A stretch of DNA of 64,000 nucleotides from Dyadobacter flavalbus. Its GTDB lineage: Bacteria > Bacteroidota > Bacteroidia > Cytophagales > Spirosomataceae. Each line of letters opens with the position of its first letter. Within the stretch, counting starts at the first letter, position 1. Below the pieces are notes generated by a model. The model had not been told where the DNA came from. It saw only the letters and a list, made by a program, of their open reading frames with translations, and did not search any database. Position numbers and translations under genes: made by a program. Shown piece by piece: positions 19,195-27,566 of this stretch. The stretch spans positions 806,001-870,000 of the forward strand of contig NZ_VBSN01000027.1 in the NCBI RefSeq assembly GCF_006149045.1, read 5' to 3'.

Positions 19195-21132
19195 TTAAGA
19201 TAGTTTTTTCTCATTAAACCATTCCAGCCAAAGTGCAAGTGATATGGTTCTGGTAATATGAAACCACGGCCTGACTTTATGCGTATAAGGAATACGGTCA
19301 TTTTCAAGAATGACAGTTTGCTCATTGAACTTTTTCCTGTCTACATATTCCCAAACTAGCTTCGTATCATTCAGGAACTCTTCGGCTTGTTTGTAAAGCC
19401 GTAGCGTAATCTCCTGTCCATGCGATGATGCTAATGTAGCTTTGCTGCTGCGGCCAAGTACCTCATCGGACAACAATCCTTTCATTGCTTCCCGGAAGTG
19501 TTCACGGCCTTTGCCGCTTCCATATTTAATGACATTCGGCACTGCCATGCATACTTCAAACAAGTCTTTATCAAGAAAAGGAGATCTGTTGCTTATTCCG
19601 TAATGTTCACCAAGTACAAACTGTTGCTCTATTGCTGTAACTGCTCTTGGCGTAAATACATCTTCAAACAACGGTTGAAGATGTTCTGGTAAATTGCTGC
19701 GCAAGGATGTAGGTAATACAGGCTCTCCTGAAGAAAGAAACCTTTTTTGTAAATGCTCATCTCTTAAAATGGATAATGGCGCATTTACTGCCTGTTGCCG
19801 CAATCTGCTAATGAAGTTGCCAACACCGCGTTTTAAAAAATAGGAATTTGAAATTCCCAATGCATTATGTACTTCTTTGTATACCGAAAATATATCTTTC
19901 CAGGACAGATTCCTTACCTCTGAAATACGGTTATAAAGAAAATTTTGAAGAACAAGATTATACTTCTGTTCAAAGGAGTATTTATTCCACTCTGGATATT
20001 GTTCAGTCAAAGAAAAGTAAGGTACTCTTTTACGTAAAAGGTTTTCAAATTCATTCCATCTTTTTTCTTTAAAAGTCTCCGATAATACTTCCATTCCACT
20101 ACCAATTACAGAATCACCGCCACTCCCACGTAAAAGTATTTTGCAATTGAGATCTCTTGCATAAGGCATCATGGTTGTAATCAATGCAGGAGAAAGTGTA
20201 GAAACTTCCGGTTCACCGTATAATGCAGTATGTATTTTGATCAAATCAAAATCTTCTTTTGACTGATATACTTCGTGATGTATAGATCCTATTTTGTTTA
20301 CAACACTTTTGGAATAATAACTTTCATCCATTTCCTTGCTTGCACTTTTGTGATATAGAGTATGCAAAGGCCGGGATGGAAAAATATGTTTAAACATTGT
20401 ACTTACTGACGAAGAGTCCAGTCCGCCACTCAAATGAGAAGCAACATTCAATGACTCATTTAAAGCAGATGATCGTACTGAATCTTTAAAGGTATTGTAA
20501 ACCGCATCGCCATAATCTTTTAATGATGATAAATGAGACCATTTTTCAGGATTAAAGGTTACGTAAGGCTCCGCAACAACTTTGTTTTCAAATACCGTTA
20601 GTATATGGCCGGGAAGAACGGACTTTATCTGATCATAAAATGAATCATAGGAGTGCTTGGTCGTAAGATCCATCCTGAAACGATGGTACGAGGTAATTGC
20701 ACTGTCATTAATGTTTAAATACGGCTGAACTTCTTTATTTGAAACAAGCGAAGCAAGGCTTGTTGAAAAAGCAAAGAACTTTTTAGGAATGTGCAGGTAA
20801 AATAAGGGAATTGTGCCGAACAATTCACGAGCCAACAGTATTTTGTTGTTGACTTCATCATAACAAATGGCGAGCCTTAATTTGTTATCACAATTTTTTA
20901 AGATTTTACGGCAAAAATCAAAAGAGAGTACTTCATCATGTAAAAAATTACTTAATGAAGTACTCTCTTTATTATTAATATCGAAACTTGCTACAAGAAA
21001 TTTATTGAAGGGATCATGGTTTAAGTGCTGAGTGCGGATTAGACCATTGTTAAATTCAATTGTTTTTTCAAAAAAAGGCTTGTTATTATTATAAGTTACA
21101 AATTGATAATTTATAAAGCCTTCAATCAGCAA
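19195..21132 (-). CDS. Asparagine synthetase-like lasso peptide cyclase (C-protein homologue)
   Basis: This 645-residue protein has the asparagine synthetase B fold. Its ATP-pyrophosphatase motif HLSGGLDSSSV is at residues 233-243 and a second conserved loop, LLRGSGGDSVIG, is at 333-343. The N-terminal glutaminase-like domain starts MLIEGF and lacks the catalytic Cys2 of true glutamine-dependent asparagine synthetases. Lasso cyclases (McjC and relatives) share this feature; they adenylate a side-chain carboxylate of the core peptide and close it onto the N-terminal amine. The gene starts 33 bases after the lasso-precursor gene on the same strand, so the two form an operon. The sequence is markedly A+T-rich. 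No B1 or B2 partner is nearby. A role in another amide-forming reaction cannot be excluded. Confidence 0.78.
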   Translation of the reverse strand: MLIEGFINYQFVTYNNNKPFFEKTIEFNNGLIRTQHLNHDPFNKFLVASFDINNKESTSLSNFLHDEVLSFDFCRKILKNCDNKLRLAICYDEVNNKILLARELFGTIPLFYLHIPKKFFAFSTSLASLVSNKEVQPYLNINDSAITSYHRFRMDLTTKHSYDSFYDQIKSVLPGHILTVFENKVVAEPYVTFNPEKWSHLSSLKDYGDAVYNTFKDSVRSSALNESLNVASHLSGGLDSSSVSTMFKHIFPSRPLHTLYHKSASKEMDESYYSKSVVNKIGSIHHEVYQSKEDFDLIKIHTALYGEPEVSTLSPALITTMMPYARDLNCKILLRGSGGDSVIGSGMEVLSETFKEKRWNEFENLLRKRVPYFSLTEQYPEWNKYSFEQKYNLVLQNFLYNRISEVRNLSWKDIFSVYKEVHNALGISNSYFLKRGVGNFISRLRQQAVNAPLSILRDEHLQKRFLSSGEPVLPTSLRSNLPEHLQPLFEDVFTPRAVTAIEQQFVLGEHYGISNRSPFLDKDLFEVCMAVPNVIKYGSGKGREHFREAMKGLLSDEVLGRSSKATLASSHGQEITLRLYKQAEEFLNDTKLVWEYVDRKKFNEQTVILENDRIPYTHKVRPWFHITRTISLALWLEWFNEKKLS

Positions 21133-21165
21133 AACTCAAATCTTTAAGCAAATCAAAATTATTTT

Positions 21166-21318
21166 TCAACCTTCAGAAGAAAAGTCATCAGGAGGAGTAA
21201 GGTCAGGAAGACTTCCCAATTTTCCTTTTGTTAACTTACTTACATTGCCATGTTTTTTTAAAACCGGCTTGCGGTAAGCCTTTTTGGTCTGTGTAGAGTG
21301 CGAAGTCACTGTTCTCAT
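21166..21318 (-). CDS. Lasso peptide precursor (50 residues)
   Basis: This is a small gene read directly from the sequence: ATG at 21318-21316, TGA at 21168-21166. Residues 15-31, YRKPVLKKHGNVSKLTK, match the lasso leader consensus YxxPxLx3Gx5Tx at every fixed position (Tyr15, Pro18, Leu20, Gly24, Thr30). Thr30 sits at -2 to the predicted cleavage site, as in microcin J25. The predicted core is GKLGSLPDLTPPDDFSSEG, residues 32-50. Gly1 and Asp8 would give an 8-member-ring macrolactam; positions 7 and 9 are Pro and Leu, so Asp8 is the only candidate in the usual 7-9 range. The cyclase homologue follows 33 bases downstream. The natural product and its activity are unknown. Confidence 0.82.
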   Translation of the reverse strand: MRTVTSHSTQTKKAYRKPVLKKHGNVSKLTKGKLGSLPDLTPPDDFSSEG

Positions 21319-21443
21319 TTTCAAATGTTGTTAATATGATTAATTGCAGTATCCAGCGTAAATTTAGTTAGATAAACTTAATTAACAAATAATTTGAGCC
21401 CGGATGAGAAAAATCAAAGTTGTATTTTACTTCTGATGGGCTG

Positions 21444-22169
21444 CTATTTACTTCCGTACTCAATTATCTTCCTGATTTTGTGCATTCCCGATTCAATCTT
21501 GCCTGATCCGATGCAGTTTTCACTCTGACAAAGTTCCAGTGCTGTCTGATCATCCGAGATTAATCCCACGCCAAGCGCATATTGCTTTACACCAATGTAT
21601 TTGTTGATAATGGATGTGTCTCTGCGCTCTTCAATGGTAAGGGTTTTGGCAAAAGACTGCGCATCTATGCTCGCAGGCTGGCTGATATTCTGATAATGAT
21701 AATTTTCTTCGTCCAGGTCATTATAGCTGTTGCCGTTCCATTCCAGGTTTGCGTCCACCGGAAACGCCATGGAAAAATAAGTCCGGTTATCGATGTTGGT
21801 CAGGATCTTGTCCGGATATTTCTGTACCGTAAATTCCTTTACTTTCTGCCAGTAATCTGCTGCGGTGTTCCGGGTAGAACGGGAAAAGGTGTAAGTCGAA
21901 ATGCCTTCACTGGTTTCTACTCTGATTACTTCATCTTTTTCCTGCCATGCTTTTATCACCGGATCTTTCTGGCTTGTGGAATAGGTTTCTTCCCGAACCT
22001 GATAAACGGAATACCTTCCTGCTTCCAGTGGAAAATAGTTGTAATCATCAACAGGCTCCGTCGTTTTTGAATCACACGAAAAAGCCGCAATCGTAATCAG
22101 CAGCAGCACTGCGTTCCTGAAATTGGTTATTCTATGCAATTGATTATTAATGTGTGTACCGGTTTTCAT
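21444..22169 (-). CDS. Putative lipoprotein of unknown function
   Basis: This 241-residue protein has a hydrophobic N-terminal segment, NAVLLLITIAAFSC, with predicted lipidation at Cys32. The mature part begins DSKTTEPVDDYNYFPLEAGRY, a pattern common in Bacteroidota lipoproteins in which a YFPLEAG-type start leads into a beta-rich domain. Two cysteines near the end (LCQSENCIG) could form a disulfide. It is 40 bases downstream of udk and 125 bases upstream of the lasso precursor, all on the minus strand. Whether it belongs with the lasso genes (for example in immunity or export) is unknown; its distance and G+C content fit better with the udk side. Confidence 0.6.
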   Translation of the reverse strand: MKTGTHINNQLHRITNFRNAVLLLITIAAFSCDSKTTEPVDDYNYFPLEAGRYSVYQVREETYSTSQKDPVIKAWQEKDEVIRVETSEGISTYTFSRSTRNTAADYWQKVKEFTVQKYPDKILTNIDNRTYFSMAFPVDANLEWNGNSYNDLDEENYHYQNISQPASIDAQSFAKTLTIEERRDTSIINKYIGVKQYALGVGLISDDQTALELCQSENCIGSGKIESGMHKIRKIIEYGSK

Positions 22170-22208
22170 AATCGGAATAAATGATGTTTGCTTATGTAAA
22201 ATAGAAAA

Positions 22209-22856
22209 TTAGTCCAGCGCTTTTCGCTCTTCAAGTTTCCCTTTGAGGAAACCGATTAACACCTGAAGGCCGGTATCAAAACGTGAATTGTTGTTGATAA
22301 TTACATCTGCTTCAGAACGCAGCGGCAAAATAAATTTATCATAAGTCGGTGCAACGTGATGTTCCCATCTGTACAAAACGTCATTCAGATCATACCCGCG
22401 TTCATTATTGTCACGGATAATCCTTCTTTTTATTTTCACATGCTCCTTGGCGTCCACAAAAATTTTCAGATCAATCAGTCTGGAAATTTCCGGAAAATAG
22501 AAAACAAAAATCCCTTCTACAATGATGATCGGCCTTGGCTCAAAAACCAGGATTTCGGGCTGGATGAGCGGATTATTAAAGGTATATTCTTTTTGATGGA
22601 CTTCTCTGCCGGCGCGGAGAACGGCAATGTGTTCCGCAAATAAATGATGATCTATGGTTTCGGGCAAATCAAAATTTTCGACGCCGTTTTCATCTTTGGG
22701 TATTTCATGAATCGGACGGTAATAATTGTCCTGCGAAATGCGTGTGATTTCATCTCTGCCAAAAGCGTCGATCAGGCTTTTCATGAAAAAAGTTTTTCCG
22801 GACGCGCTGCCGCCGGTAATTCCTATAATATAAGGTAGTTTTTCGGGGGTTATCAT
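22209..22856 (-). CDS. udk: Uridine kinase
   Basis: This 215-residue protein of the uridine/cytidine kinase family phosphorylates uridine and cytidine in pyrimidine salvage in the cytoplasm. The P-loop IIGITGGSASGKT is near residues 10-21, QDNYYRP follows, FDLPETIDHHLF carries the nucleoside-binding Asp, and IIVEGIFVFYFPEI and RRIIRDNNERGYD are family signatures. It is 56 bases downstream of porZ. Length and motifs are normal. Confidence 0.9.
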   Translation of the reverse strand: MITPEKLPYIIGITGGSASGKTFFMKSLIDAFGRDEITRISQDNYYRPIHEIPKDENGVENFDLPETIDHHLFAEHIAVLRAGREVHQKEYTFNNPLIQPEILVFEPRPIIIVEGIFVFYFPEISRLIDLKIFVDAKEHVKIKRRIIRDNNERGYDLNDVLYRWEHHVAPTYDKFILPLRSEADVIINNNSRFDTGLQVLIGFLKGKLEERKALD

Positions 22857-22911
22857 AAAGGTTGAGCATGAAATCTGGTTTTGTCTCAGATTTCATAAAT
22901 TTTATATATAC

Positions 22912-24741
22912 TTATTCAATAACGGCGAGTTTACCGGCAAATTTTTCGCTTCCATCATTTGAAACAATGAAAACCATATAAATTCCTCCTCTGGCCCGGC
23001 GCCCGGTGTAATCATTCAGGTTCCAGGAAGCTGTTCCGCCCTGTGAAGCGGTTTCATAAATTAATCGCCCGGAAAGTTCGGTAATTTTAACAATGGATTT
23101 ATCCAGAAGCCCTTTTATTCCAACCAACCCCGCAAAACCCGGTCTGACGGGATTCGGAAAAATGGTTACAGCAGAAAGGTTTTCCGCTGAAGCAGATGCG
23201 TTGCTCCGGTAAGAGACCATGCCGTTGGGCGTATCTATAAAAACAATTCCGTTTTCAGGATCAAACCGCAATGCATTGATGTGATCCGACGGAAGAGGAG
23301 AGTCCGCTGCTGTAAATTGCCGGATCAGTTCCGTTCCGTCGGCACTGAAAAGGTATAATCCGTTCGTAGTTCCAATCCATTTTCTGTTTCCGGGTTCAAC
23401 GGCTATCGCTGTACATTTTTCATTGGCAAAAAGCCTGCGTTGGCCATAAACCGGCAATACGGCATCTGCACGGCTTGTATTCAGAATATCATCCGTCATA
23501 AAATAGCCGACTCCCTTGTCACTGGCAAACCAAACGTAGCCGTCCTGATCCAAAGCAAGGCTGCGGATGGAAGATGACGGCAAACTTCCATTTCCAACCG
23601 AAGCAGAAAGAACGCGCTGTTTATTGTTTTCTTTATTTTCAACCAGAATGCCGCCGCCAAGATAATCCGGAAGCCGTGCCCAACTGATTCCGTTGTAATC
23701 CATTATAACGGAATCGGGACGTGGTGAAATAATCGTGTCTTTTTGCTCCGGAACAAAAGATGTGAAATCCGGGCCCGAGTTACGGATCAGGCCATTTTTA
23801 TAATCTGCAATCCATAATGTTCCGTCAGCAGTTTGTAATGCTTCAGCCGGCGATTGGATTAAAGTGTTGTTCGTAATGGTTGCATTGTTGTTTTCATCAA
23901 TCGTAAGGATTTTATCATCCAGTGCGACAATCAGGGACTTTTCATGCTTCCTTATCGAGTAACGTTTGCTTTCGGAAGAATAAACCTTATTCCATGCTCC
24001 GCTGGCTCTTTCATAAATTCCTTTTCCGGGAAATCCTGCATAAATTTTATTGTTGAACTGGCATATGGCCACAGCGTTGGCCGGCGTTCCGACCGGTTTC
24101 CAGTTGGCAAAATACTGGCGGTTAACAGCAGGCTGCATGGATGCAGCAAGGACTCCGTTTGAAGTGACTGCATAAATGGAATCATCGGAAAAGGCAATGT
24201 TACTGACTGCTGCTTCCGAGCCGTTTGAGCCGATATAACGGTACGTTTCTTCAACCTGGCGCAGTTCTGTATCAAGAACAATAATTCCGAATGTTGTGGA
24301 TAAATAAGCAAGTTCCTGATGAAAAGTAACTTGTCTTACTTCTTTATTGTCGGGAAGCCCGGCGGCATTCTGAAGAACAGGCCATGGAATGATTTCTTTT
24401 GGTTCTGCATTTTTGTCCAGATACACAAGATCAATAAAGCCGCTGCGGTAAGCAACAAACAGCAGGCTGTCTTCGGAATTGTAAGCCATGCTGCTGACTC
24501 CGTTCTCACTTAATCCGTCCGATTTCGACCATATTCTGATCTTTTTATCCGCAAGGTTTACGCTGAAAAGGCCGTTGTAAGTGGAACAGAAAATATGGTC
24601 GTTAACCTGAACAACATGTTTTGCAGAAAGATAACTGAAATACGTTTCCCATGATCCGAGCGGCACATGCTGTGCTTGGATAGGGCCTTTTACAGTCATA
24701 AAAAGAAAAGCAAGCGCCACAAACCGTCCCATTTTTATCAT
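22912..24741 (-). CDS. porZ: PorZ-like T9SS component (beta-propeller with sorting domain)
   Basis: This 609-residue protein has a signal peptide ending GPIQAQ (residue ~24). The conserved start of the mature protein (HVPLGSWETYFSYLSAKHVV) is followed by repeated two-component-regulator-type propeller blades, e.g. NGLFSVNLADKKIRIWSKSDGLSENGVSSM and SIRSLALDQDGYVWFASDKGVG. It ends in a type A T9SS sorting domain (VTIFPNPVRPGFAG ... GGIYMVFIVSNDGS). In Porphyromonas, PorZ joins PorU, PorV and PorQ in the surface attachment complex and supplies anionic LPS to the sortase. Two PorU-like genes lie 3.7 kb away. A generic propeller cargo protein is the alternative. Confidence 0.75.
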   Translation of the reverse strand: MIKMGRFVALAFLFMTVKGPIQAQHVPLGSWETYFSYLSAKHVVQVNDHIFCSTYNGLFSVNLADKKIRIWSKSDGLSENGVSSMAYNSEDSLLFVAYRSGFIDLVYLDKNAEPKEIIPWPVLQNAAGLPDNKEVRQVTFHQELAYLSTTFGIIVLDTELRQVEETYRYIGSNGSEAAVSNIAFSDDSIYAVTSNGVLAASMQPAVNRQYFANWKPVGTPANAVAICQFNNKIYAGFPGKGIYERASGAWNKVYSSESKRYSIRKHEKSLIVALDDKILTIDENNNATITNNTLIQSPAEALQTADGTLWIADYKNGLIRNSGPDFTSFVPEQKDTIISPRPDSVIMDYNGISWARLPDYLGGGILVENKENNKQRVLSASVGNGSLPSSSIRSLALDQDGYVWFASDKGVGYFMTDDILNTSRADAVLPVYGQRRLFANEKCTAIAVEPGNRKWIGTTNGLYLFSADGTELIRQFTAADSPLPSDHINALRFDPENGIVFIDTPNGMVSYRSNASASAENLSAVTIFPNPVRPGFAGLVGIKGLLDKSIVKITELSGRLIYETASQGGTASWNLNDYTGRRARGGIYMVFIVSNDGSEKFAGKLAVIE

Positions 24742-24821
24742 TTAACTTTTTCTTTTATTCCTGTTTCAAACCAGAAATGAAAAATTGGTGTTTCCCGAAT
24801 CGGTTAGGCCAGTGCTGTCTT

Positions 24822-26798
24822 TCAGTTTTCTACGGTCACCAACGCAGATCCTTTTCCAGTACCTGTTCCGCAGCCGCTTTTCAGGGAACTGATCTTGAAT
24901 TCCGTTGTGGATGCAGGTGAAACCGAGATCAGGTATGGATTGAGAAATGTTCCGTTAATGGCCGTTCCGTCGGATAATGTAAATGACCATGGCGGCATTC
25001 CGTTCCTGAATTTCAGCTGGATACGGGTCGATCTTCCTGCGGAAACGGTACTCTTTCCGGATACTTCGCCCACTGCTTTGTCCGGTGCCACGACGTCAAT
25101 TTCCTGAATTGCGCTGGAAACGGCAGGAGAGGAAGAAATGATGCGTATTTTCTGTGTACGGATTGTGTCTTCCGACGAAGAACCGCCGATCTTTACTTTC
25201 ATCGTAGCGGGCGTTACAGTAGTGGGCAGGTCTACGAATCTTCCCGTTTTATCTGTTATCTGCACTACAAAACGGTTACCCGGATTATAGCGTCCTTCTG
25301 TTTTGTACGGTATTTCAATGGAAGAGCCGGAGCAAACCATATTCTGGGGAAGTTTTTCGAGCGTAATGCTTGCCGGCGCACTTTTCACCGTAATCTTTGC
25401 CGATCCTGAAAACTTGCCGACGCCGCATAATCCGCCCGCAGACGTAATCTGGTAATTGGTGTCATATATGGGCTTGACCTTGATCTTGTAAACCGGTTCC
25501 TGAATATTGTTTTCATAAGTTCCGTCGGATAGCAGCACAAACCATGGGCCGCCGCCGGTGAATTTTACCGTCAGTTCGCCGGATTCATTTTCTCCGAGGT
25601 GCAAAGAATCTCTTTGTAAAATGGCCGTAGCAGGTGAAACAATCGTTACGTTGGTTGTCTGGCTTACAAGGTACGGCGCTGAGGAAATTACCCTGAGCTT
25701 GTATTCGCCGGGCTTGTAACTGTTCGGGATCTGCGTAACGATCTGGCCGGTTGTATCGGGTGTGGAAATGGTTTTGAAAGCGCCGGTTCTTTCCGCGATC
25801 TGCACTACAAAATGATTGCCTTCCTTGTACTTTCCGGTTGCATTGAACGGCACCTGAAAAGGTACTCCGCTGCAAAGTCTGGCAATTTTCTCAGCTTCTT
25901 TCAATTCCAGTTTCGGCTCCGGATTGTTGTTGACATTCACAATGGCTTCGCCGGACGTTGTTCCGCTTCCGCAGGCATTGGCGACAGCCGTCAGCTTGTA
26001 TGCTCTTACGTCTTTTGGTCTGACCGAAATATAATGCGGATTGGACAATGTTTGTAAAACCGTGGTGCTGTCCGAAAGCCGAAAAGACCACGGCGCTGCG
26101 CCGGTGAGATTTACTTTAAGCAAAGCTTCCTGTCCGGGCATAATCCGTACTGACTGCGTTCCGTCGGCAATTTCAAGGCGGGCAGCGGGCAATTGCAGCA
26201 AGCGAAGCGGCACTTCCTGACTTTTGATAATCGGCTGCGTACTTACAATTTGTATACGGTATACTTCTCCACCAATTTTGTATGACGGAATTACTGCTTT
26301 TACCGGACTCTTTTTTACGGGTAGTGAAATGGGAACAGACTTTCCGTTCGCATCAATCATATGCGCAACAAAAGTATTTTCTTCATCAAACGGCCCGACT
26401 GTCGAGAACGGAATGGTGATGGCCGTTCCGGGGCAAACCGTGAGAAAAGAAATATCGTCAACTATTATTTTATAGGATTGGATGCTGTCTGCAAGTGTCT
26501 TTGCCGGTTTTCCAAGTTTTTCTTCGGCTGCCTGCTCCGTCAATGTATCCTGTGAGGCGCCGGATACATGCTCCGGTTGCTGCATTCTGCCTGAAGAATC
26601 AATCCGGGCCGAATCAGCAGCTTCGGCAGTGTTCAGCCGGTTTGTGTCTGGTCTGGCCCGTGGCGATTGTTTTGCAGGAGCATTTACAGCACGCTTTGCT
26701 GAAGACTGTTTTTTGGGCGTTGTGCTTCTTTTCTGTGCAATTGCAGCATTCGAATAAAACAGCAGTCCGAAAAAAATGAAAAAGACGAATCTTGACAT
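24822..26798 (-). CDS. Secreted repeat protein with three tandem two-module units
   Basis: This 658-residue protein has a signal peptide (residues 1-21). A low-complexity Lys/Ser/Pro/Ala linker follows to ~100. Two alternating beta-rich modules are then repeated three times with a period of ~183 residues. Module A (about 118-205, 305-390, 485-572) has C-[PS]-G near its start and N-x-FV-x(5)-D/E-x-x-G. Module B (about 206-292, 391-473, 573-658) has PW-[SF]-F/V-x-LSDGT and ends CGxGxxSGxAxVTV. One Cys in each module may form disulfides. No sorting domain follows. It lies between comB and porZ on the same strand with short gaps. The function is unknown; a surface adhesin or scaffold is possible. 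Confidence 0.65.
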   Translation of the reverse strand: MSRFVFFIFFGLLFYSNAAIAQKRSTTPKKQSSAKRAVNAPAKQSPRARPDTNRLNTAEAADSARIDSSGRMQQPEHVSGASQDTLTEQAAEEKLGKPAKTLADSIQSYKIIVDDISFLTVCPGTAITIPFSTVGPFDEENTFVAHMIDANGKSVPISLPVKKSPVKAVIPSYKIGGEVYRIQIVSTQPIIKSQEVPLRLLQLPAARLEIADGTQSVRIMPGQEALLKVNLTGAAPWSFRLSDSTTVLQTLSNPHYISVRPKDVRAYKLTAVANACGSGTTSGEAIVNVNNNPEPKLELKEAEKIARLCSGVPFQVPFNATGKYKEGNHFVVQIAERTGAFKTISTPDTTGQIVTQIPNSYKPGEYKLRVISSAPYLVSQTTNVTIVSPATAILQRDSLHLGENESGELTVKFTGGGPWFVLLSDGTYENNIQEPVYKIKVKPIYDTNYQITSAGGLCGVGKFSGSAKITVKSAPASITLEKLPQNMVCSGSSIEIPYKTEGRYNPGNRFVVQITDKTGRFVDLPTTVTPATMKVKIGGSSSEDTIRTQKIRIISSSPAVSSAIQEIDVVAPDKAVGEVSGKSTVSAGRSTRIQLKFRNGMPPWSFTLSDGTAINGTFLNPYLISVSPASTTEFKISSLKSGCGTGTGKGSALVTVEN

Positions 26799-26820
26799 GT
26801 ACGATTTTAATTAAAGAAAA

Positions 26821-27531
26821 TTAATGCATTGCCACCAGCTGGCTTCCCCGCAAAACGGGAACAATATCGTAAAGGTCGGTCTGTAAGCAATAGGAAATAT
26901 CTTTCTGGATTCCGAGCCGCTGCAAACGCCTTACGTGCGAAGAGTTGGAAACGCTTGCCAGCAGGTTGTTACGGCTTTGTTCATACAAGCGTTGAGCCAT
27001 AAGCGTGCCGTCTTCCAAAAGCATATACTGATCTTTCAAAGCATGTGCGAGCGCGCCTGCAAAAAGCGTATCTTCCAGGTTGGGCCTTCCTTTCCAGCCG
27101 GCACAGAGAACGAGTACGTCATACGGTTCGGACCTCAGATGATTGGCCAGTGCGCCGAGATTCAGGAAGGATCCGACCATTACTTTTACTGCCGAGATTT
27201 TTGCTTTGGCAATAGATAACGTTCCGTTGGTTGTAGTCATTGCAATTTCAGCACCGATCAGGCGCTCGTTCATATAACTGAACGGCGAATTGTCAAGGTC
27301 AAAACCTTCCACTTTGCGTGCATCACGTTCAGCCGCCGCAAAATAACCTTTGTCCTGTAAAAATTTACATTCTTCAATCGTGGCAACAGGCGTGATGCTT
27401 TTTACGCCATAAGCCAAGCCGGTAACCATACATGAAGTTGCTCTGAAAACATCGGCGACAACAACAATAGAATTATCAAGTTTATGTAAATGAAGTAAAT
27501 CAGGTGTCAGACAAATATCAAGGTGTTTCAT
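26821..27531 (-). CDS. ComB-family 2-phosphosulfolactate phosphatase
   Basis: This 236-residue protein matches the ComB phosphatase family. VVADVFRATSCMV at ~25-37, AMTTTNGTLSI near 98-108, VLVLCAGWKGRPNLEDTLFAGALA in the middle and a C-terminal LGIQKDISYCLQTDLYDIVP are characteristic. In methanogens the enzyme acts in coenzyme M synthesis; in bacteria without that pathway the physiological substrate is unclear. It is 23 bases upstream of the repeat-protein gene and 35 bases downstream of gcvT, consistent with co-transcription. Confidence 0.8.
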   Translation of the reverse strand: MKHLDICLTPDLLHLHKLDNSIVVVADVFRATSCMVTGLAYGVKSITPVATIEECKFLQDKGYFAAAERDARKVEGFDLDNSPFSYMNERLIGAEIAMTTTNGTLSIAKAKISAVKVMVGSFLNLGALANHLRSEPYDVLVLCAGWKGRPNLEDTLFAGALAHALKDQYMLLEDGTLMAQRLYEQSRNNLLASVSNSSHVRRLQRLGIQKDISYCLQTDLYDIVPVLRGSQLVAMH

Positions 27532-27566
27532 AAATGCAATCGGAACGATGGAAAACGGTTGAGGGG

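Noticed and set aside
19195..21132. Ordinary asparagine synthetase (asnB)
   Set aside because: The mature N-terminus lacks the glutaminase Cys2, the protein is longer than AsnB (~550), and a lasso-type precursor gene lies immediately upstream.
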